64,000 nucleotides of DNA, taken from NCBI GenBank assembly GCA_015183035.1, contig JACZZP010000019.1, forward strand, positions 868,001 through 932,000, in the 5' to 3' direction. Both the position numbers and the translations under genes were made by a program. Shown here one piece after another: positions 27,151-37,180 of this stretch; the stretch's first letter is position 1; the number at the start of each line of letters is the position of its first letter. The notes beneath the pieces are model-generated. The model searched no databases, had not been told where the DNA came from, and saw nothing but the letters and a program-made list of their open reading frames with translations. The DNA comes from Meloidogyne chitwoodi (lineage: Eukaryota > Nematoda > Chromadorea > Rhabditida > Meloidogynidae).

Positions 27151-28805
27151 TTCTCATTTTCATGTCCATAGGACCCTCCCGGGGCTTTGAAGAAAAATAA
27201 AGTTATAGTAGAAAGCATTACAAGTCGAGCTGTTGTTTTCCATACCCGAAATATCGGGTTTAATCGAATAAATAAATAGATAAGTCCAATTCCAATAATA
27301 AGTGCAAGTAAGAGAGAAGTAATACTTGAGAATGAAGTCAAGAGCGAGGCCAATGCTCTTGGGTCGAATCCAACATCCCACCAATTGCCTGCGGGTATGT
27401 CCAAAGATTCTGAGTCTCGGTATCCATGTTGGAATCTTCTCTTAATCGGTACGTAGTAGAGATTTCCAATAAGTTCAAAATGCGTTTCTCCTGCAGGGCA
27501 ATCCACTCGGCATGTGGTCCTGATTTGAAATTGATCAAACGGCAAGTTTTCTTTCCCATGAGTGCCATTCGGAGAACATCGTGCTGAAAATACAGTGCCG
27601 TCGGCACACTCAATATTGGCCAAGGCGGTTCCTTGATCCGTAGTACAAGTAAACTGAAGTTGTGCGCCACTTTCACATTTATAACATCCAGTAAGGTTGT
27701 GTGGCTGAATAATACAATGGGCTTCTTGAAATTCGAGTAATAGTTCCAAATGCTTCATCTGGACATGTAGTTGAAGAGGCGAATATCCATAGTCGGCATA
27801 AACGCGTTTCTGGTCGTTCCTTACTTGAAGACGTGCCACATTGAGCGGAAGTCTTACTGAAGAGTCGTGTAGTATACGTTCGATGCTGAGGTCACGACAA
27901 CTGCACGAGGCTGCTCCTGAAGAGTGATCCTCGATACAATCGACGCATACTGAACTTGAAATAGTGCAATTGAATAGCCTAGCATCTGATTCAGTTGAAC
28001 AATGCAAATCTCGTGGTAGGTCTTCTATCATTGCGACGCCCATACCATCAGTGATGAATTGCCGGTTCAAGACTGGTGCCGGAGGCACAGCGACAGCAAT
28101 AGGTGTGATAGAGACGTTATTCCAGTGAAAAGTCATTCCAGGGTGAAGAACAGTTGAGTCTTGAATAGGTTTCCTGCCACTGACTTCTAGCTGCAGGCTA
28201 GCGTGTATGTTGAATTCCCATGTTGGACAGGTGATAAGCTCGAACGTGTTTCCAGTAGACGGACGAGCAAAATAGCGGTAGAATAGGCATGCGCTGGTCG
28301 GAAGAGCACATCCTTGAAACCAAAATGACGAGCTTGGCACACATCGTGAGGTTCCTGGTAAACTGTTGACTTCTCTGAGTTCTGGTATGACAGTTTCTGC
28401 TCGAACATTTTCACAGTAATTTTCCTTGCATGATCCACTGGTAGGACATCTTTTGACAGCTAACACTTCCATGGTGTAGCTTCTGAACCATCCTTCTGAT
28501 TTCTGAACGCAATCCATAGTAAGTGCATCCACAATAATTGTAAGAGCTCCCAGAGCTATCCCGTGTTCATTTCGTAGCAACAAAGTAGTTGATTGGCCTT
28601 TTGGTAGCAATGTCAACGTGTTGCCTGGTTGAGCACACATGTGATTCCTGTCTGTCCTCGTCGGCAATTTTCTGACTTCGTGGTGACTGCGACGGTATTG
28701 GAGGAATCTGCTCTCGTGATCAAACTGAGTAAAACGATCAAAGGTATCCAATTCGAGGATCGTGGTCGTCGTCCGAGTATACGGTCCAGGTGAGCTCTTC
28801 TCCAT
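27000..28805 (-). CDS. Envelope glycoprotein, second part (Gc-like)
   Basis: The authentic part begins near 28630, where the pol-env frame is left through a one-base frame change, and runs to about 27160. It is Cys-rich: CPTSGSCKENYC, CVDCIEDHSSGAASCSC, NLTGCYKCESGAQLQFTC, CRVDCPAGETHFEL. A membrane anchor follows near the end (SLLLALIIGIGLIYLFIRL, about 27270-27330). The GCYKC-x-SGA motif and the Cys pattern resemble the phlebovirus-type G2 (Gc) glycoprotein domain known from envelope genes of nematode BEL elements. The first ~60 codons from 28805 are out-of-frame shadow, and the VSTFDLESR tail comes from the minisatellite. Confidence 0.65.
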   Translation of the reverse strand: MEKSSPGPYTRTTTTILELDTFDRFTQFDHESRFLQYRRSHHEVRKLPTRTDRNHMCAQPGNTLTLLPKGQSTTLLLRNEHGIALGALTIIVDALTMDCVQKSEGWFRSYTMEVLAVKRCPTSGSCKENYCENVRAETVIPELREVNSLPGTSRCVPSSSFWFQGCALPTSACLFYRYFARPSTGNTFELITCPTWEFNIHASLQLEVSGRKPIQDSTVLHPGMTFHWNNVSITPIAVAVPPAPVLNRQFITDGMGVAMIEDLPRDLHCSTESDARLFNCTISSSVCVDCIEDHSSGAASCSCRDLSIERILHDSSVRLPLNVARLQVRNDQKRVYADYGYSPLQLHVQMKHLELLLEFQEAHCIIQPHNLTGCYKCESGAQLQFTCTTDQGTALANIECADGTVFSARCSPNGTHGKENLPFDQFQIRTTCRVDCPAGETHFELIGNLYYVPIKRRFQHGYRDSESLDIPAGNWWDVGFDPRALASLLTSFSSITSLLLALIIGIGLIYLFIRLNPIFRVWKTTARLVMLSTITLFFFKAPGGSYGHENEKFEKVSTFDLESRVSTFDLESRVSTFDLESRVSTFDLESRLLTSSLESRF

Positions 28806-31800
28806 TCCTGGCCGGTTTGTTGCAAGTTGCGGCTAATGGTGCCGACTTGTTGTCTCATGTGTCTAGCCTTGTGAGCGATTCCTGTCGTCCGGGCTAGTTC
28901 TAAGGCTTGATGCTTGGTCCTTCGTGTACAAAGTGTTCCACATCCAATGATACAGTAAAAGATTGACATGCATGTTCTCACGTTGAAGCTCACAATCCGT
29001 AGGAAGCATAACAGACATCCACACAGACAGAGGGTGAGACTCATGACGATTCCCGTCAAAAACGCTGCCCATCGGGGGCTGCATGTCGGATTTGCTACGT
29101 GATCAATACAGAAGAGACAGTCAATCAGTGAACAGTCTCCAATAGCTGGACATGTTGTATGGACGGTACATGTCTCACTTGTAGTCGTCCAAAAATAACT
29201 CTTGCAACTGTAGTCGTGTAATAGTACCTCTTGTGGTAACTCATAGGTGACATTCTGCGACGCCTGTCGTATCAAGCAGTCACCTTCACAACAAATTTCC
29301 ATCTTGGTGATCTCCTGGGGAGTGCTTATCGTGATTCCTTTCTTGGAGCAGCTGAGTAGACACTTTGAACAGTCCACTAGTGTTGAAACGGGCGTGAATA
29401 AGGCGAACATGTAAATAACGGTCAATATCCATTTCGTGATTGCGATCAATGAAGTATTGTTCTTTGCGTGTGGACGTAAGTTCCAGGTTTTCTTGATTTG
29501 TTTTGCCTGCGGAGTAAGTGTACATTGTTCTAATTCCTCTGGTTGCTCAATTTCTAGAGCTGGGTCTCCTGGTTGCCTGAGTATTGATCCTGAGTCTGGT
29601 TCTTGTCCAGTGAGTGATTCTTGTATAGGTTGCGCGTCGTTGGAGCACTCGAGCGGGTAAAGTTTTGATACTGGTCGTGTAGTGATGTGTCCGTTGGATA
29701 GAAGTAATTTTACACTTCTGACATTAGGTGGTGATCCGTTGAGTTCCGTAACGCGAGCTAATTGCCAAACATTCCGTGGGTGAAGATCGTCTCCAATTAG
29801 TACAACTTCTCCAACTGAGGGTGGGCGAAGTGACTTGAGGCGAGGTCCTTTGTGCTTCCAGGCTGATCTTTCTCTAAGCATAGTCAGGTATTCAGTGAGC
29901 CAACGGTCCCAAAATTGTTCCACGGCTTCTTGAGTTCCTTTCCACCAAGCGATAAGTTTGTCCTCTGGTGGTGCCTTGCGGTCATGTTCGTTGTAGTCGA
30001 CTTGTGCCACTGCAAGGTCCACTAGAGCACCAGGTTGAATGAGGTCGATTGGTCGCAAAGATTTCGGAGCATCCAACTCCTCTGACACATTGGCAAGCGG
30101 ACGATGATTGAGCACTGCTTCTACTTCAGCTGTAAAGGTGGACAGTTCATCGTAGGAGAGCAAACGTCTTCCTAAGGTGCGCATGAAGCAGTTCTTGACA
30201 ATTCCAACCAAACGCTCATAAAATCCCCCCATCCACGGAGAGAGCTGTGGTATGAAGAGCCATTGAATTCCCTTGAGGCATAATTTGTTTGAGTTAACAT
30301 CCTGATCCATAGATGGCGGACAAAGGCGAAGTAAAGCTTTATTGGCCAGCACAAATTGACGTCCGTTGTCTGATATTATTTTGGATGGGCATCCTCGGCG
30401 ACTGATCATGCGGCGAAGGATATTCGTGAATGAAGCGGCAGTAAGGTCCATGGTAGGCTCCAGATACACTGCGCGCGTTGCGAGGCAAGTAAAAAGTACA
30501 ATCCACACTTTGACGTGTTCATTGCCAAGTTTTGCTCGTGTTGGTCCTAGGTAGTCACATCCAACTGATGAAAATGGCCTGAGGCGATTAACGCGGTCGG
30601 CTGGTAGTGGAGGCATGTCGGGTTGAGCATATGGGTAAGAACACATCCTTGAACATTTTGGACAGGTTCTAATTACTTTCTTGATTGCTCGACGTGCGTG
30701 AGGTGTCCAATAGGTGCGCAAAAATTTTCCAAGTGTCCAGTCGACTCCCATGTGGAGAAGACGTTCGTGTATTTGGCGTGCAACCAGCAATGTTAATTCT
30801 GCTCCCTGAGGCAATATAATTGGGTTGATTAAATCTGGATCCCCTTCGTGATTGATGATCCTGGTTTTGAGACGACATATTCCTTGTTCATCCGTGTACA
30901 TCTTGAGGTTGACCATCTGGTCCATAAACTGATTTTGCGCTTGCTTGATGAGTAGCCAACGGGCTTTTTCAAAGTCGGAGGCGGTAAATAGTCCTTTCTT
31001 GTTGATTCTTCCCAGAAATCGAAGAACATAAGCGGTGACTCTAATTGCCTTGTCCAAAGTTGAGTAACGACTGAGGTCAATAATTGAGGTATTCTTTTGA
31101 GTCTGAGTTGCTACAAAAGCTCCTGTAGTACATGTTTCTATTTCTTGCGATGAAGAGTCAGCATCGGGTGCCACATGGAAGGTCAGCTCCTCCGGCCATT
31201 CTCCGGGCGAGAGCACAAGCCATTCAGGTCCTTCCCACCAAAGCTGACTGTTCTCCAATTCCTTAGGCGTGAGTCCTCGTGTTGAAATGTCTGCAGGGTT
31301 AGCTGCCGTGCGAACATAGTGAAACGTGCAATCCGTGTGTTGTCTAATTTCCTTAAGGCGCCTTTGAACAAAAACTGGTTGAATTTCTTTTGATTGTAGC
31401 CAGGCTAGGGCTATTTGACTATCACTCCAGAGGTGACATTCTGAGACGAGTCCGTGTAGCTGCTCTTTCACAAAAGTTTTGGCGCGGACCGCGATGAGCA
31501 GTGCCAGTAGCTCCAATCGAGGTACAGTAAGTGATTTCCCTGCTGCCTTGGGGCATAATCTTCCTTTAGAAAATACAAGCTGAGAGTGGACCGAGTCCCC
31601 ATACTCGGTCCTTAGGTAGACTGTAGTGGCAAACGCTGCTGTAGAGGCATCTGCAAAAACGTGGAGTTGAACCATCCTGTCGGTTCCTTGAGTGCATCTG
31701 CGAGGCACATAGAGTGTCTGATTAGTCCAAGCTGCGGTTATACTGTCCCATTCCACAGCATATTCTTCTGAGAGTGGTGTATCCCAAGTAATAGATTCAT

Positions 31801-34090
31801 GCCAAAGCCCTTGGGCGAATATCTTAGCTTGAAGCAGGCATGGAGATATTAATCCAGCAGGGTCAAAGATAGAGTGGACCACCGAAAATACGATTCGGCG
31901 CGTGAGTTGGCCACTTGGTAGTTTAGGAAATTCGAAGACGAAGTTGTCTCTCTTCGTGTCCCACTTGAGTCCTAAGAATTTGTTGATTTGTCCCTCCAAT
32001 TTGTCTTCGACGGGTAGTTGGTTGTTAACTTCAGAAGAGTTTGAAATAAACTCTCTGATATTCATTCCTGCTTTTTGGTAAATTGCCTTCACTTGAAAAT
32101 ACTGGTTGATTGCTTGTTCTGGAGAGTCGCATGCCAGAAATTGATTGTCGACGTATAAGTTGTCGATTAATGATTCAGCAAATGGTCCACAAGTTCGAAG
32201 GTGATGACGGACGACTGCTGCTAGAATGAACGGCGATGAAATTACTCCAAAGCCGACGACGGCATAACGTCGTATTAGTAAGTTGTCGAAGCTGAGGGGC
32301 TTATTAATGTCCTTGAGCCAAAGTAGTTTACACACCTCTCGGTCGATTCCAGGTTCTAGGTAGATTGACATAAACGCTTTTTCCAAATCGCCAACCAAAG
32401 CAATTGCTGGAAGACGAAATCGTAGAAGAACGCCAACAAGATCTGGTAATAGGACTGGACCTCTATAGAGGCAGTCGTTGAGTGAGAGTTGACCTCTAGA
32501 ATGAGCACTGGCGTCGATAACAATACGTAGTTTATGTGTAATTACAGGATGATGCGGAAGAAAGCACTCTGTTCCCTCCGGGTTACGTTCCGCAGGTTCC
32601 AACATTCCTCGTGAAACTTGGTCCTTGAACACATCATTGTACTGGGCCAAAAGATCTGGACGTGCTTGAAGGTTGCGTAGTACTGACGCGAGTCGACTGT
32701 AGGCCATTCGGAAGTTCGAAGATAATTGCGGGTTGAAATCTACCCAAGGCCATCTCACTGAGTAGTGACCATCTGGGCGTTGACGAATTGACTGTTCGAA
32801 GAGAATAACTGCTTGTTCATCATCGTTCTGAGTTGGATCTTCTCGAATGCCTATACCCTCCAAACTAAGCCATTCTTCCATTAAATTCTTTGCTGGTACT
32901 TGATCCTCATTGCTAGGATGGACGGTTAACATCGTGATTGACTTGTTCATGTTCTTAGAATTGAAGGTTGATTCTCCTCCAAGCATTTTTCCGAAGACTG
33001 TCTCAATTAGGTAAAGTCCGGTTGAAAGTTGATTCCACGACCTGAGGAATTTCCAAAACTGTCGAATGCCAATCATAATAGCGGGAGCTTCGTGACTAAT
33101 AGTAACTGCATCCCGGAAGTCCTTTGGCACATATTCTAAATTATCATTCCAATTGAAGGTAGTAAACGGATTGGTGATCTCTGGGACACGGTTGAGTATG
33201 CAATTCTCCCATGTTCCATCAGAGCGTTGAAGTTTGAGTTCATACATAGGCGAGTGAAACTTGAGTGAGTCGGTCAAAGGGCCTCCAAAGGCCTCGACCT
33301 CCATTTGTTCTGCACCCACTCGGGGTGGATGTAGTTCGTCGACAAGTGCCTTCGTGATGTAACTTGCCATGCTGCCTGGGTCAAAAAGTACACAGACTTT
33401 TTTCTTGAGTTGACGTCCCCTCGAGGTGACGACAATGTGACGTGTAAGTAGAAGAGCATTCTTCTTTGTAGGCCCACTCGTGTGCAGGCTAATAGTCGAG
33501 TTCGGTTTTTCCGTTGTCGTATCCTTGTGTCGTGTTGATTCGTGAGTCTGCTCCTCATGAGCGTAGGTGACCATAGCCTTGAGTTGCTTCGGTTTACCAG
33601 GCGTCCTGCGGGCCTTGACTGCTCCTTCTTGTCGTGAATGATTGAGTTGACCGATTCGTGGCGTTCCTTGAGAAGACCAGTGACAGTTCTGAGTTGATGC
33701 GGCTTGGCATAACAACAAGTGATGAGGACCCTTACATTTAGGACAGGTCCGTTGTGATTGACATTCTCGTGTTTTGTGATCCTCCCTGAGGCATTTCGTA
33801 CATCGGTTCATCTCGATGATTCTTCGGTATCTGTCTCTTGCTGTTGGGTAGATACGACATTGACTTGGCAGGTGTCCTGGCTTTGAACATAATGAGCAGT
33901 TCCTTCTAAACGGCTCTCTTGGTTGAAATCGTGATTGAGCAGTAGCTGCGACAAAGGAGCGACCAACATCCCTCGGAGGCGTTGGTTGCGGCTTTCTTTC
34001 CTTCTTGACGTGAGTAGAGTCCTCCATTGAATGCACACAGTGTAGTACTTGTTCCTTGAGGCTAACAATTTCTTGAAGTTGCTTGAGCAT
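28613..34090 (-). CDS. Pol polyprotein continuous with N-terminal envelope part
   Basis: 1,825 codons. Zinc knuckles CSLCSKPGHLPSQC, CTKCLREDHKTREC and CPKCKGPHHLLLC lie at the start (end of gag). Aspartic protease with FDPGS (about residue 235; DPG in place of the usual DSG/DTG). Reverse transcriptase with LVGDLEKAF and LYVDN (about 645). RNase H with VFADAS (about 812) and LWSDSQIA. Integrase zinc finger H-H-C-C (about 1100-1140), core with CDYLGP, SDNGRQF (about 1243) and a following E. DUF5641-like end (about 1377-1463). From about 1550 a signal or transmembrane helix (KWILTVIYMFALF) and a Cys-rich ectodomain with further membrane helices begin the envelope in the same frame. The true gag-pol frame continues upstream to about 34150, where one base is missing relative to gag. 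Confidence 0.9.
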   Translation of the reverse strand: MLKQLQEIVSLKEQVLHCVHSMEDSTHVKKERKPQPTPPRDVGRSFVAATAQSRFQPREPFRRNCSLCSKPGHLPSQCRIYPTARDRYRRIIEMNRCTKCLREDHKTRECQSQRTCPKCKGPHHLLLCQAASTQNCHWSSQGTPRIGQLNHSRQEGAVKARRTPGKPKQLKAMVTYAHEEQTHESTRHKDTTTEKPNSTISLHTSGPTKKNALLLTRHIVVTSRGRQLKKKVCVLFDPGSMASYITKALVDELHPPRVGAEQMEVEAFGGPLTDSLKFHSPMYELKLQRSDGTWENCILNRVPEITNPFTTFNWNDNLEYVPKDFRDAVTISHEAPAIMIGIRQFWKFLRSWNQLSTGLYLIETVFGKMLGGESTFNSKNMNKSITMLTVHPSNEDQVPAKNLMEEWLSLEGIGIREDPTQNDDEQAVILFEQSIRQRPDGHYSVRWPWVDFNPQLSSNFRMAYSRLASVLRNLQARPDLLAQYNDVFKDQVSRGMLEPAERNPEGTECFLPHHPVITHKLRIVIDASAHSRGQLSLNDCLYRGPVLLPDLVGVLLRFRLPAIALVGDLEKAFMSIYLEPGIDREVCKLLWLKDINKPLSFDNLLIRRYAVVGFGVISSPFILAAVVRHHLRTCGPFAESLIDNLYVDNQFLACDSPEQAINQYFQVKAIYQKAGMNIREFISNSSEVNNQLPVEDKLEGQINKFLGLKWDTKRDNFVFEFPKLPSGQLTRRIVFSVVHSIFDPAGLISPCLLQAKIFAQGLWHESITWDTPLSEEYAVEWDSITAAWTNQTLYVPRRCTQGTDRMVQLHVFADASTAAFATTVYLRTEYGDSVHSQLVFSKGRLCPKAAGKSLTVPRLELLALLIAVRAKTFVKEQLHGLVSECHLWSDSQIALAWLQSKEIQPVFVQRRLKEIRQHTDCTFHYVRTAANPADISTRGLTPKELENSQLWWEGPEWLVLSPGEWPEELTFHVAPDADSSSQEIETCTTGAFVATQTQKNTSIIDLSRYSTLDKAIRVTAYVLRFLGRINKKGLFTASDFEKARWLLIKQAQNQFMDQMVNLKMYTDEQGICRLKTRIINHEGDPDLINPIILPQGAELTLLVARQIHERLLHMGVDWTLGKFLRTYWTPHARRAIKKVIRTCPKCSRMCSYPYAQPDMPPLPADRVNRLRPFSSVGCDYLGPTRAKLGNEHVKVWIVLFTCLATRAVYLEPTMDLTAASFTNILRRMISRRGCPSKIISDNGRQFVLANKALLRLCPPSMDQDVNSNKLCLKGIQWLFIPQLSPWMGGFYERLVGIVKNCFMRTLGRRLLSYDELSTFTAEVEAVLNHRPLANVSEELDAPKSLRPIDLIQPGALVDLAVAQVDYNEHDRKAPPEDKLIAWWKGTQEAVEQFWDRWLTEYLTMLRERSAWKHKGPRLKSLRPPSVGEVVLIGDDLHPRNVWQLARVTELNGSPPNVRSVKLLLSNGHITTRPVSKLYPLECSNDAQPIQESLTGQEPDSGSILRQPGDPALEIEQPEELEQCTLTPQAKQIKKTWNLRPHAKNNTSLIAITKWILTVIYMFALFTPVSTLVDCSKCLLSCSKKGITISTPQEITKMEICCEGDCLIRQASQNVTYELPQEVLLHDYSCKSYFWTTTSETCTVHTTCPAIGDCSLIDCLFCIDHVANPTCSPRWAAFLTGIVMSLTLCLCGCLLCFLRIVSFNVRTCMSIFYCIIGCGTLCTRRTKHQALELARTTGIAHKARHMRQQVGTISRNLQQTGQEWRRAHLDRILGRRPRSSNWIPLIVLLSLITRADSSNTVAVTTKSENCRRGQTGITCVLNQATR

Positions 34091-35007
34091 ATCCTTGAAA
34101 GTCCATGGCCGGCGAGAGTCCTTTTCTCTGAGTAGGAGTTCCCGAACAACGGCAGGAGGTGCTTACTTCTAATCTGCAACATAGTTTGCGTTGAGTCTGG
34201 AGATTGCCCCTGGCAATCCAGCTGGTAGCATATTCGATCCACTGTGTCAATGAATGTGCGTAGTGACGTAGTTGAATCATTTGCCCTTGGCAAATGCATA
34301 AGTTCTGAATATAAGTTGTCGACGAGTCGCTTGGAGTCGCCAAATCGTTCCTTGATAATGTCCAAAACGTGTTGATAATTCGTGTCAGAAGGTTCATAGT
34401 GTTCCACTGCCTTCCGTGCTGCTGAGTTTGCTGGCAGGCACATTAATAAGTAAGTGTGCTTTTGAAAGTTGCTTAATGACTGCTGCTGGTCCACTGCAAC
34501 TGAAAACGCATTCCACCAGGTGCGGAAGCGAGTTGAGTCTCCCTCAAAGCGCGGGAGTTCTAACGTAGGTAGACGTACTGCTTGTTGAACAACATTTGGT
34601 TGATTGCCGGCTTGGGCAGGTTGTGCGGGCGGCTGCTGGCCCTGATGACCTTCCATGGTCAAATTGATTAGTTCCACAATTCCTCGTGCTCTTTCGTGTA
34701 GTTCCATAAAATGTTCGTGTTGACCATCTTGTTCAGCCTCTGGTTGTGGCGGGAACTGGTCATAAATATCCTCTTCAGCTTCTAAGCCACCTTCCTCAAG
34801 GTGGTCCATATATTCGAGCCAATGTTGATTGAGTCCATTCACACGGTCCATTGATGATTCCAGTTGAGTTTTGACCACTCGGAGTCCATTGAGAGTAGCC
34901 TGGTTGATAACAGGTTGATCCAGTAAATTGTTTGCATCCGTGATTCTATCCTTGATTGTGCGTAATACAGGGGCGATTGCTCGGCGAATCGGTCCTGAAG
35001 ACGGCAT
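33808..35007 (-). CDS. Gag protein (frame left near 34150)
   Basis: Starts at ATG 35007 (MPSSGPIRRAIAPVLRTIKD). It has an N-terminal coiled region, then the BEL/Pao gag domain with LELPRFEGDSTRFRTWWNAF, HTYLLMCLPANSAARKAVEH and IIKERFGDSKRLVDNLYSEL. Coding similarity in this frame ends near 34150 (about residue 285). After that the residues up to 33808 are out of frame, and the capsid/nucleocapsid continues in the pol frame. The shift equals loss of one base and no slippery heptamer is present. Confidence 0.85.
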   Translation of the reverse strand: MPSSGPIRRAIAPVLRTIKDRITDANNLLDQPVINQATLNGLRVVKTQLESSMDRVNGLNQHWLEYMDHLEEGGLEAEEDIYDQFPPQPEAEQDGQHEHFMELHERARGIVELINLTMEGHQGQQPPAQPAQAGNQPNVVQQAVRLPTLELPRFEGDSTRFRTWWNAFSVAVDQQQSLSNFQKHTYLLMCLPANSAARKAVEHYEPSDTNYQHVLDIIKERFGDSKRLVDNLYSELMHLPRANDSTTSLRTFIDTVDRICYQLDCQGQSPDSTQTMLQIRSKHLLPLFGNSYSEKRTLAGHGLSRICSSNFKKLLASRNKYYTVCIQWRTLLTSRRKESRNQRLRGMLVAPLSQLLLNHDFNQESRLEGTAHYVQSQDTCQVNVVSTQQQETDTEESSR

Positions 35008-35371
35008 AACTGATTGCTCCTTGAATTAATTGATCGGTTGACAGCTGATGGTCGATTGATCCTTGTAAGTGACTCTTAAGGTTGATTGATCGGTTGACAG
35101 CTGATGGTCGATTGATCCTTGTAAGTGACTCCTTGAGGTTGATTGACTTCTTGTAATTGCCCGAGGGACGCACTGACGATTGATTCGTGGGCGTCAATTC
35201 TCGGTCGTTGCACCAATTTTTGTGGGCGCAGGAAAATTGGGGAAGAACACAAGCCTCAAATAGGCTAGCCACGCGTAGTCCTTCTTCCTGCGGGCACAAA
35301 AGATGGGGTGTAATTGACAGTCGACTGTGAAGAGTCGACTGGTCAACTAATGTTGTTGAGTCAACTCGAAG
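35008..35371 (-). other. Retroelement leader with duplicated segment
   Basis: Non-coding leader between 5' LTR and gag. A ~58-bp unit containing GATCGGTTGACAGCTGATGG is present twice in tandem (about 35028-35085 and 35086-35143). I could not identify a tRNA primer-binding site next to the LTR. Confidence 0.6.
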
Positions 35372-35955
35372 AGTCGACTATGAAATAATCGACTGTAAGA
35401 GTCGACTCTGTTGTTAATAGTCGACTATGAAATAGTCGACTTTGTTGTTCTTGGTCGATTTTGAAAAGAGTCGACCGGGCGAAAGGCGATAGTAAATAGT
35501 CGCCTTTATTGTTGTTAATCGACGGGAGAGGAGAGTCGATTGAAGAGAAGAGCGATAGTCAACTAATTTTAGTTGACTTTGTTGAGACGATTGCTGAGTC
35601 GACTGTTGCCAATCGACCGGAGAGGACAAGTCCTTAATCAACCAAAAGAATAAAGAAGAACGAAGAAAAATATTTATTTTATCCAAATATTATAATAAAG
35701 CACAAAAATAAAAATAATAGGAGCACAAATATAATTAATGGACAGTGTGAGGTCAACAATGGTGGAATACAACGGAATACATAAAAATGGGGGAAAAATA
35801 AATGCTTAAATACCGGCTGACGTGTGGGCGTGTCTTACTTAAACCAGCCGGCTAAAAGAGAAAATAGGCGTAGTAATTAAAAAGGGACATTTAAAAACAG
35901 GGACAAAATGAAATAGGACAATACGACAAAAGAAAGGGTCGCCATTGGCGACAGT
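35372..35955 (-). repeat. 5' LTR of the BEL/Pao element
   Basis: 584 bp, matching 23358-23941 base for base as far as I can compare. On the - strand it starts TGTCGCCAATGGCGACC and holds a TATTTAAGC box, a possible promoter element. Repeated AGTCGACT palindromes cluster at its gag-proximal end. Confidence 0.9.
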
Positions 35956-37180
35956 ATTTTTAACATTTTTAAATTTTTTGTATTGTGAGGCAGGCTAAGT
36001 TACCTTCCATCCTAGTTAATACTTTAAATTTGCTTTTTATGAATTCGCCGCTTTACAGTACCAAAGATTCTAGGAGTTTTTTGTTCCAGTTTTTAGTCAA
36101 ACTTTGTTTCTACTAAAAAATGGAATTTTTCTCCTCTTAATATTTTCTACCTCCCTTTTGATTTGCTATTCAATATTATTTTTATCAAGTAAATTTTTTT
36201 GATTGTTTATATAAAATTTTATTTTTATTTATTTATTTATGAAGCTAATTGTTTCATAAATACCGTATTATCTCTAATAGAATGACTCGGTTCAAAACCC
36301 TCAAAAGGGTCGGTTTACTAGAGTGGGTGGTCGGTTGTCGATCGTAGGATTTGCACAAGTGTGATATCATTCGAAAGAGCTCGAAAAGCTGAATCGAACA
36401 AGCTATAAATTAGCCGAATCCTTCGAGCGGAAATCAAGATAATATGTTTTGAATATTTTAAAAATTTTGGGGTAATGAATTTTGAATTTTTTAATTTTTC
36501 ACACCAGTCTGTTTTGAAAGATTTTGTATCATTCGAAGAGCTCGAAATACTGAATCGGGTGAGCTATGGCAAAATCAAATTTATTATGTCAAATTTTAGA
36601 TAAAAATTTTTTTGTCCATTGTAAAAAATATTATGTAATTAATATTTTGAATTATTTTTCTCTTTTTCCACCAGTCTGTTTTGGACAAATATACATACCA
36701 GGGATCGCACCGATCCGATTCCCGAAAATCGGGAATAGAAAATTATCGGGAATTCCCGATTCCCGAAAATTTGGATTTTTGTCGGTGTGATCCCTGATAC
36801 ATACAATAGTTGCCTTAAGTAACCCACTTTAATACCAGTGTTTGCGTGACCTGCCTTTTCCCGGTCATAAAAATGACCTGACCATGACCGCAATTTCGGT
36901 CAGGTCATATCCGGTCACGTTTTGTAACGTAGAAAATGACCAAAAATGACCAAAACATGACTGACCGGCCTTTTTCGGTCATAAAAATGACCTGACCTGA
37001 CCAAAAATTTCTGTCAGGTCTGGTCCAGGACCCGGTCACGAAAACATTGTTTAATACATATATTTTTAAAATCGAATAATTAAACATAACAAACATTCCA
37101 AACTTTTTTAATGACAATTTATTTATTTAAATATTTTTTTAATTTATTTCGAAAAAATTAATTAATTTATTCGTTTTTTA
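35956..37180. other. Right flank of the retroelement, no gene seen
   Basis: AT-rich. It contains an imperfect duplication around CATTCGAAAGAGCTCGAAAA (about 36365) and CATTCGAAGAGCTCGAAATA (about 36530), a short CGGGAA block at 36700-36800 and the TGACC repeat at 36840-37050. No Maverick DNA polymerase or terminal repeat is recognised. Confidence 0.5.
36840..37050. repeat. TGACC/GGTCA-rich dispersed repeat, copy 2
   Basis: Dense TGACCTGACC and GGTCAGGTCA words in both orientations (for example GACCTGACCATGACCGCAAT), related to 285-430. Confidence 0.6.

Larger units (their letters stand above)
23358..35955 (-). mobile_element. BEL/Pao LTR retroelement with envelope-like gene
   Basis: 12.6 kb on the - strand: LTR (35955-35372), leader, gag, pol-env ORF, second envelope ORF, large 3' ORF, purine tract, LTR (23941-23358). 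Order protease-RT-RNase H-integrase plus the C-terminal DUF5641-like domain marks the BEL/Pao clade. GC content is far above that of the flanks. No target-site duplication is recognised: flanks are AATAA before 23358 and ATTTT after 35955. The element lies 144 bp from the last Maverick gene. Confidence 0.92.

Noticed and set aside
26943..27200. + strand ORFs across the CTCGAG minisatellite
   Set aside because: They are translations of the tandem repeat only (SRLETRGQK-type), with no independent coding signal.
34062..34397. 111-residue - strand ORF at the gag-pol junction
   Set aside because: It is the third-frame shadow of gag; neither gag nor nucleocapsid similarity lies in this frame.
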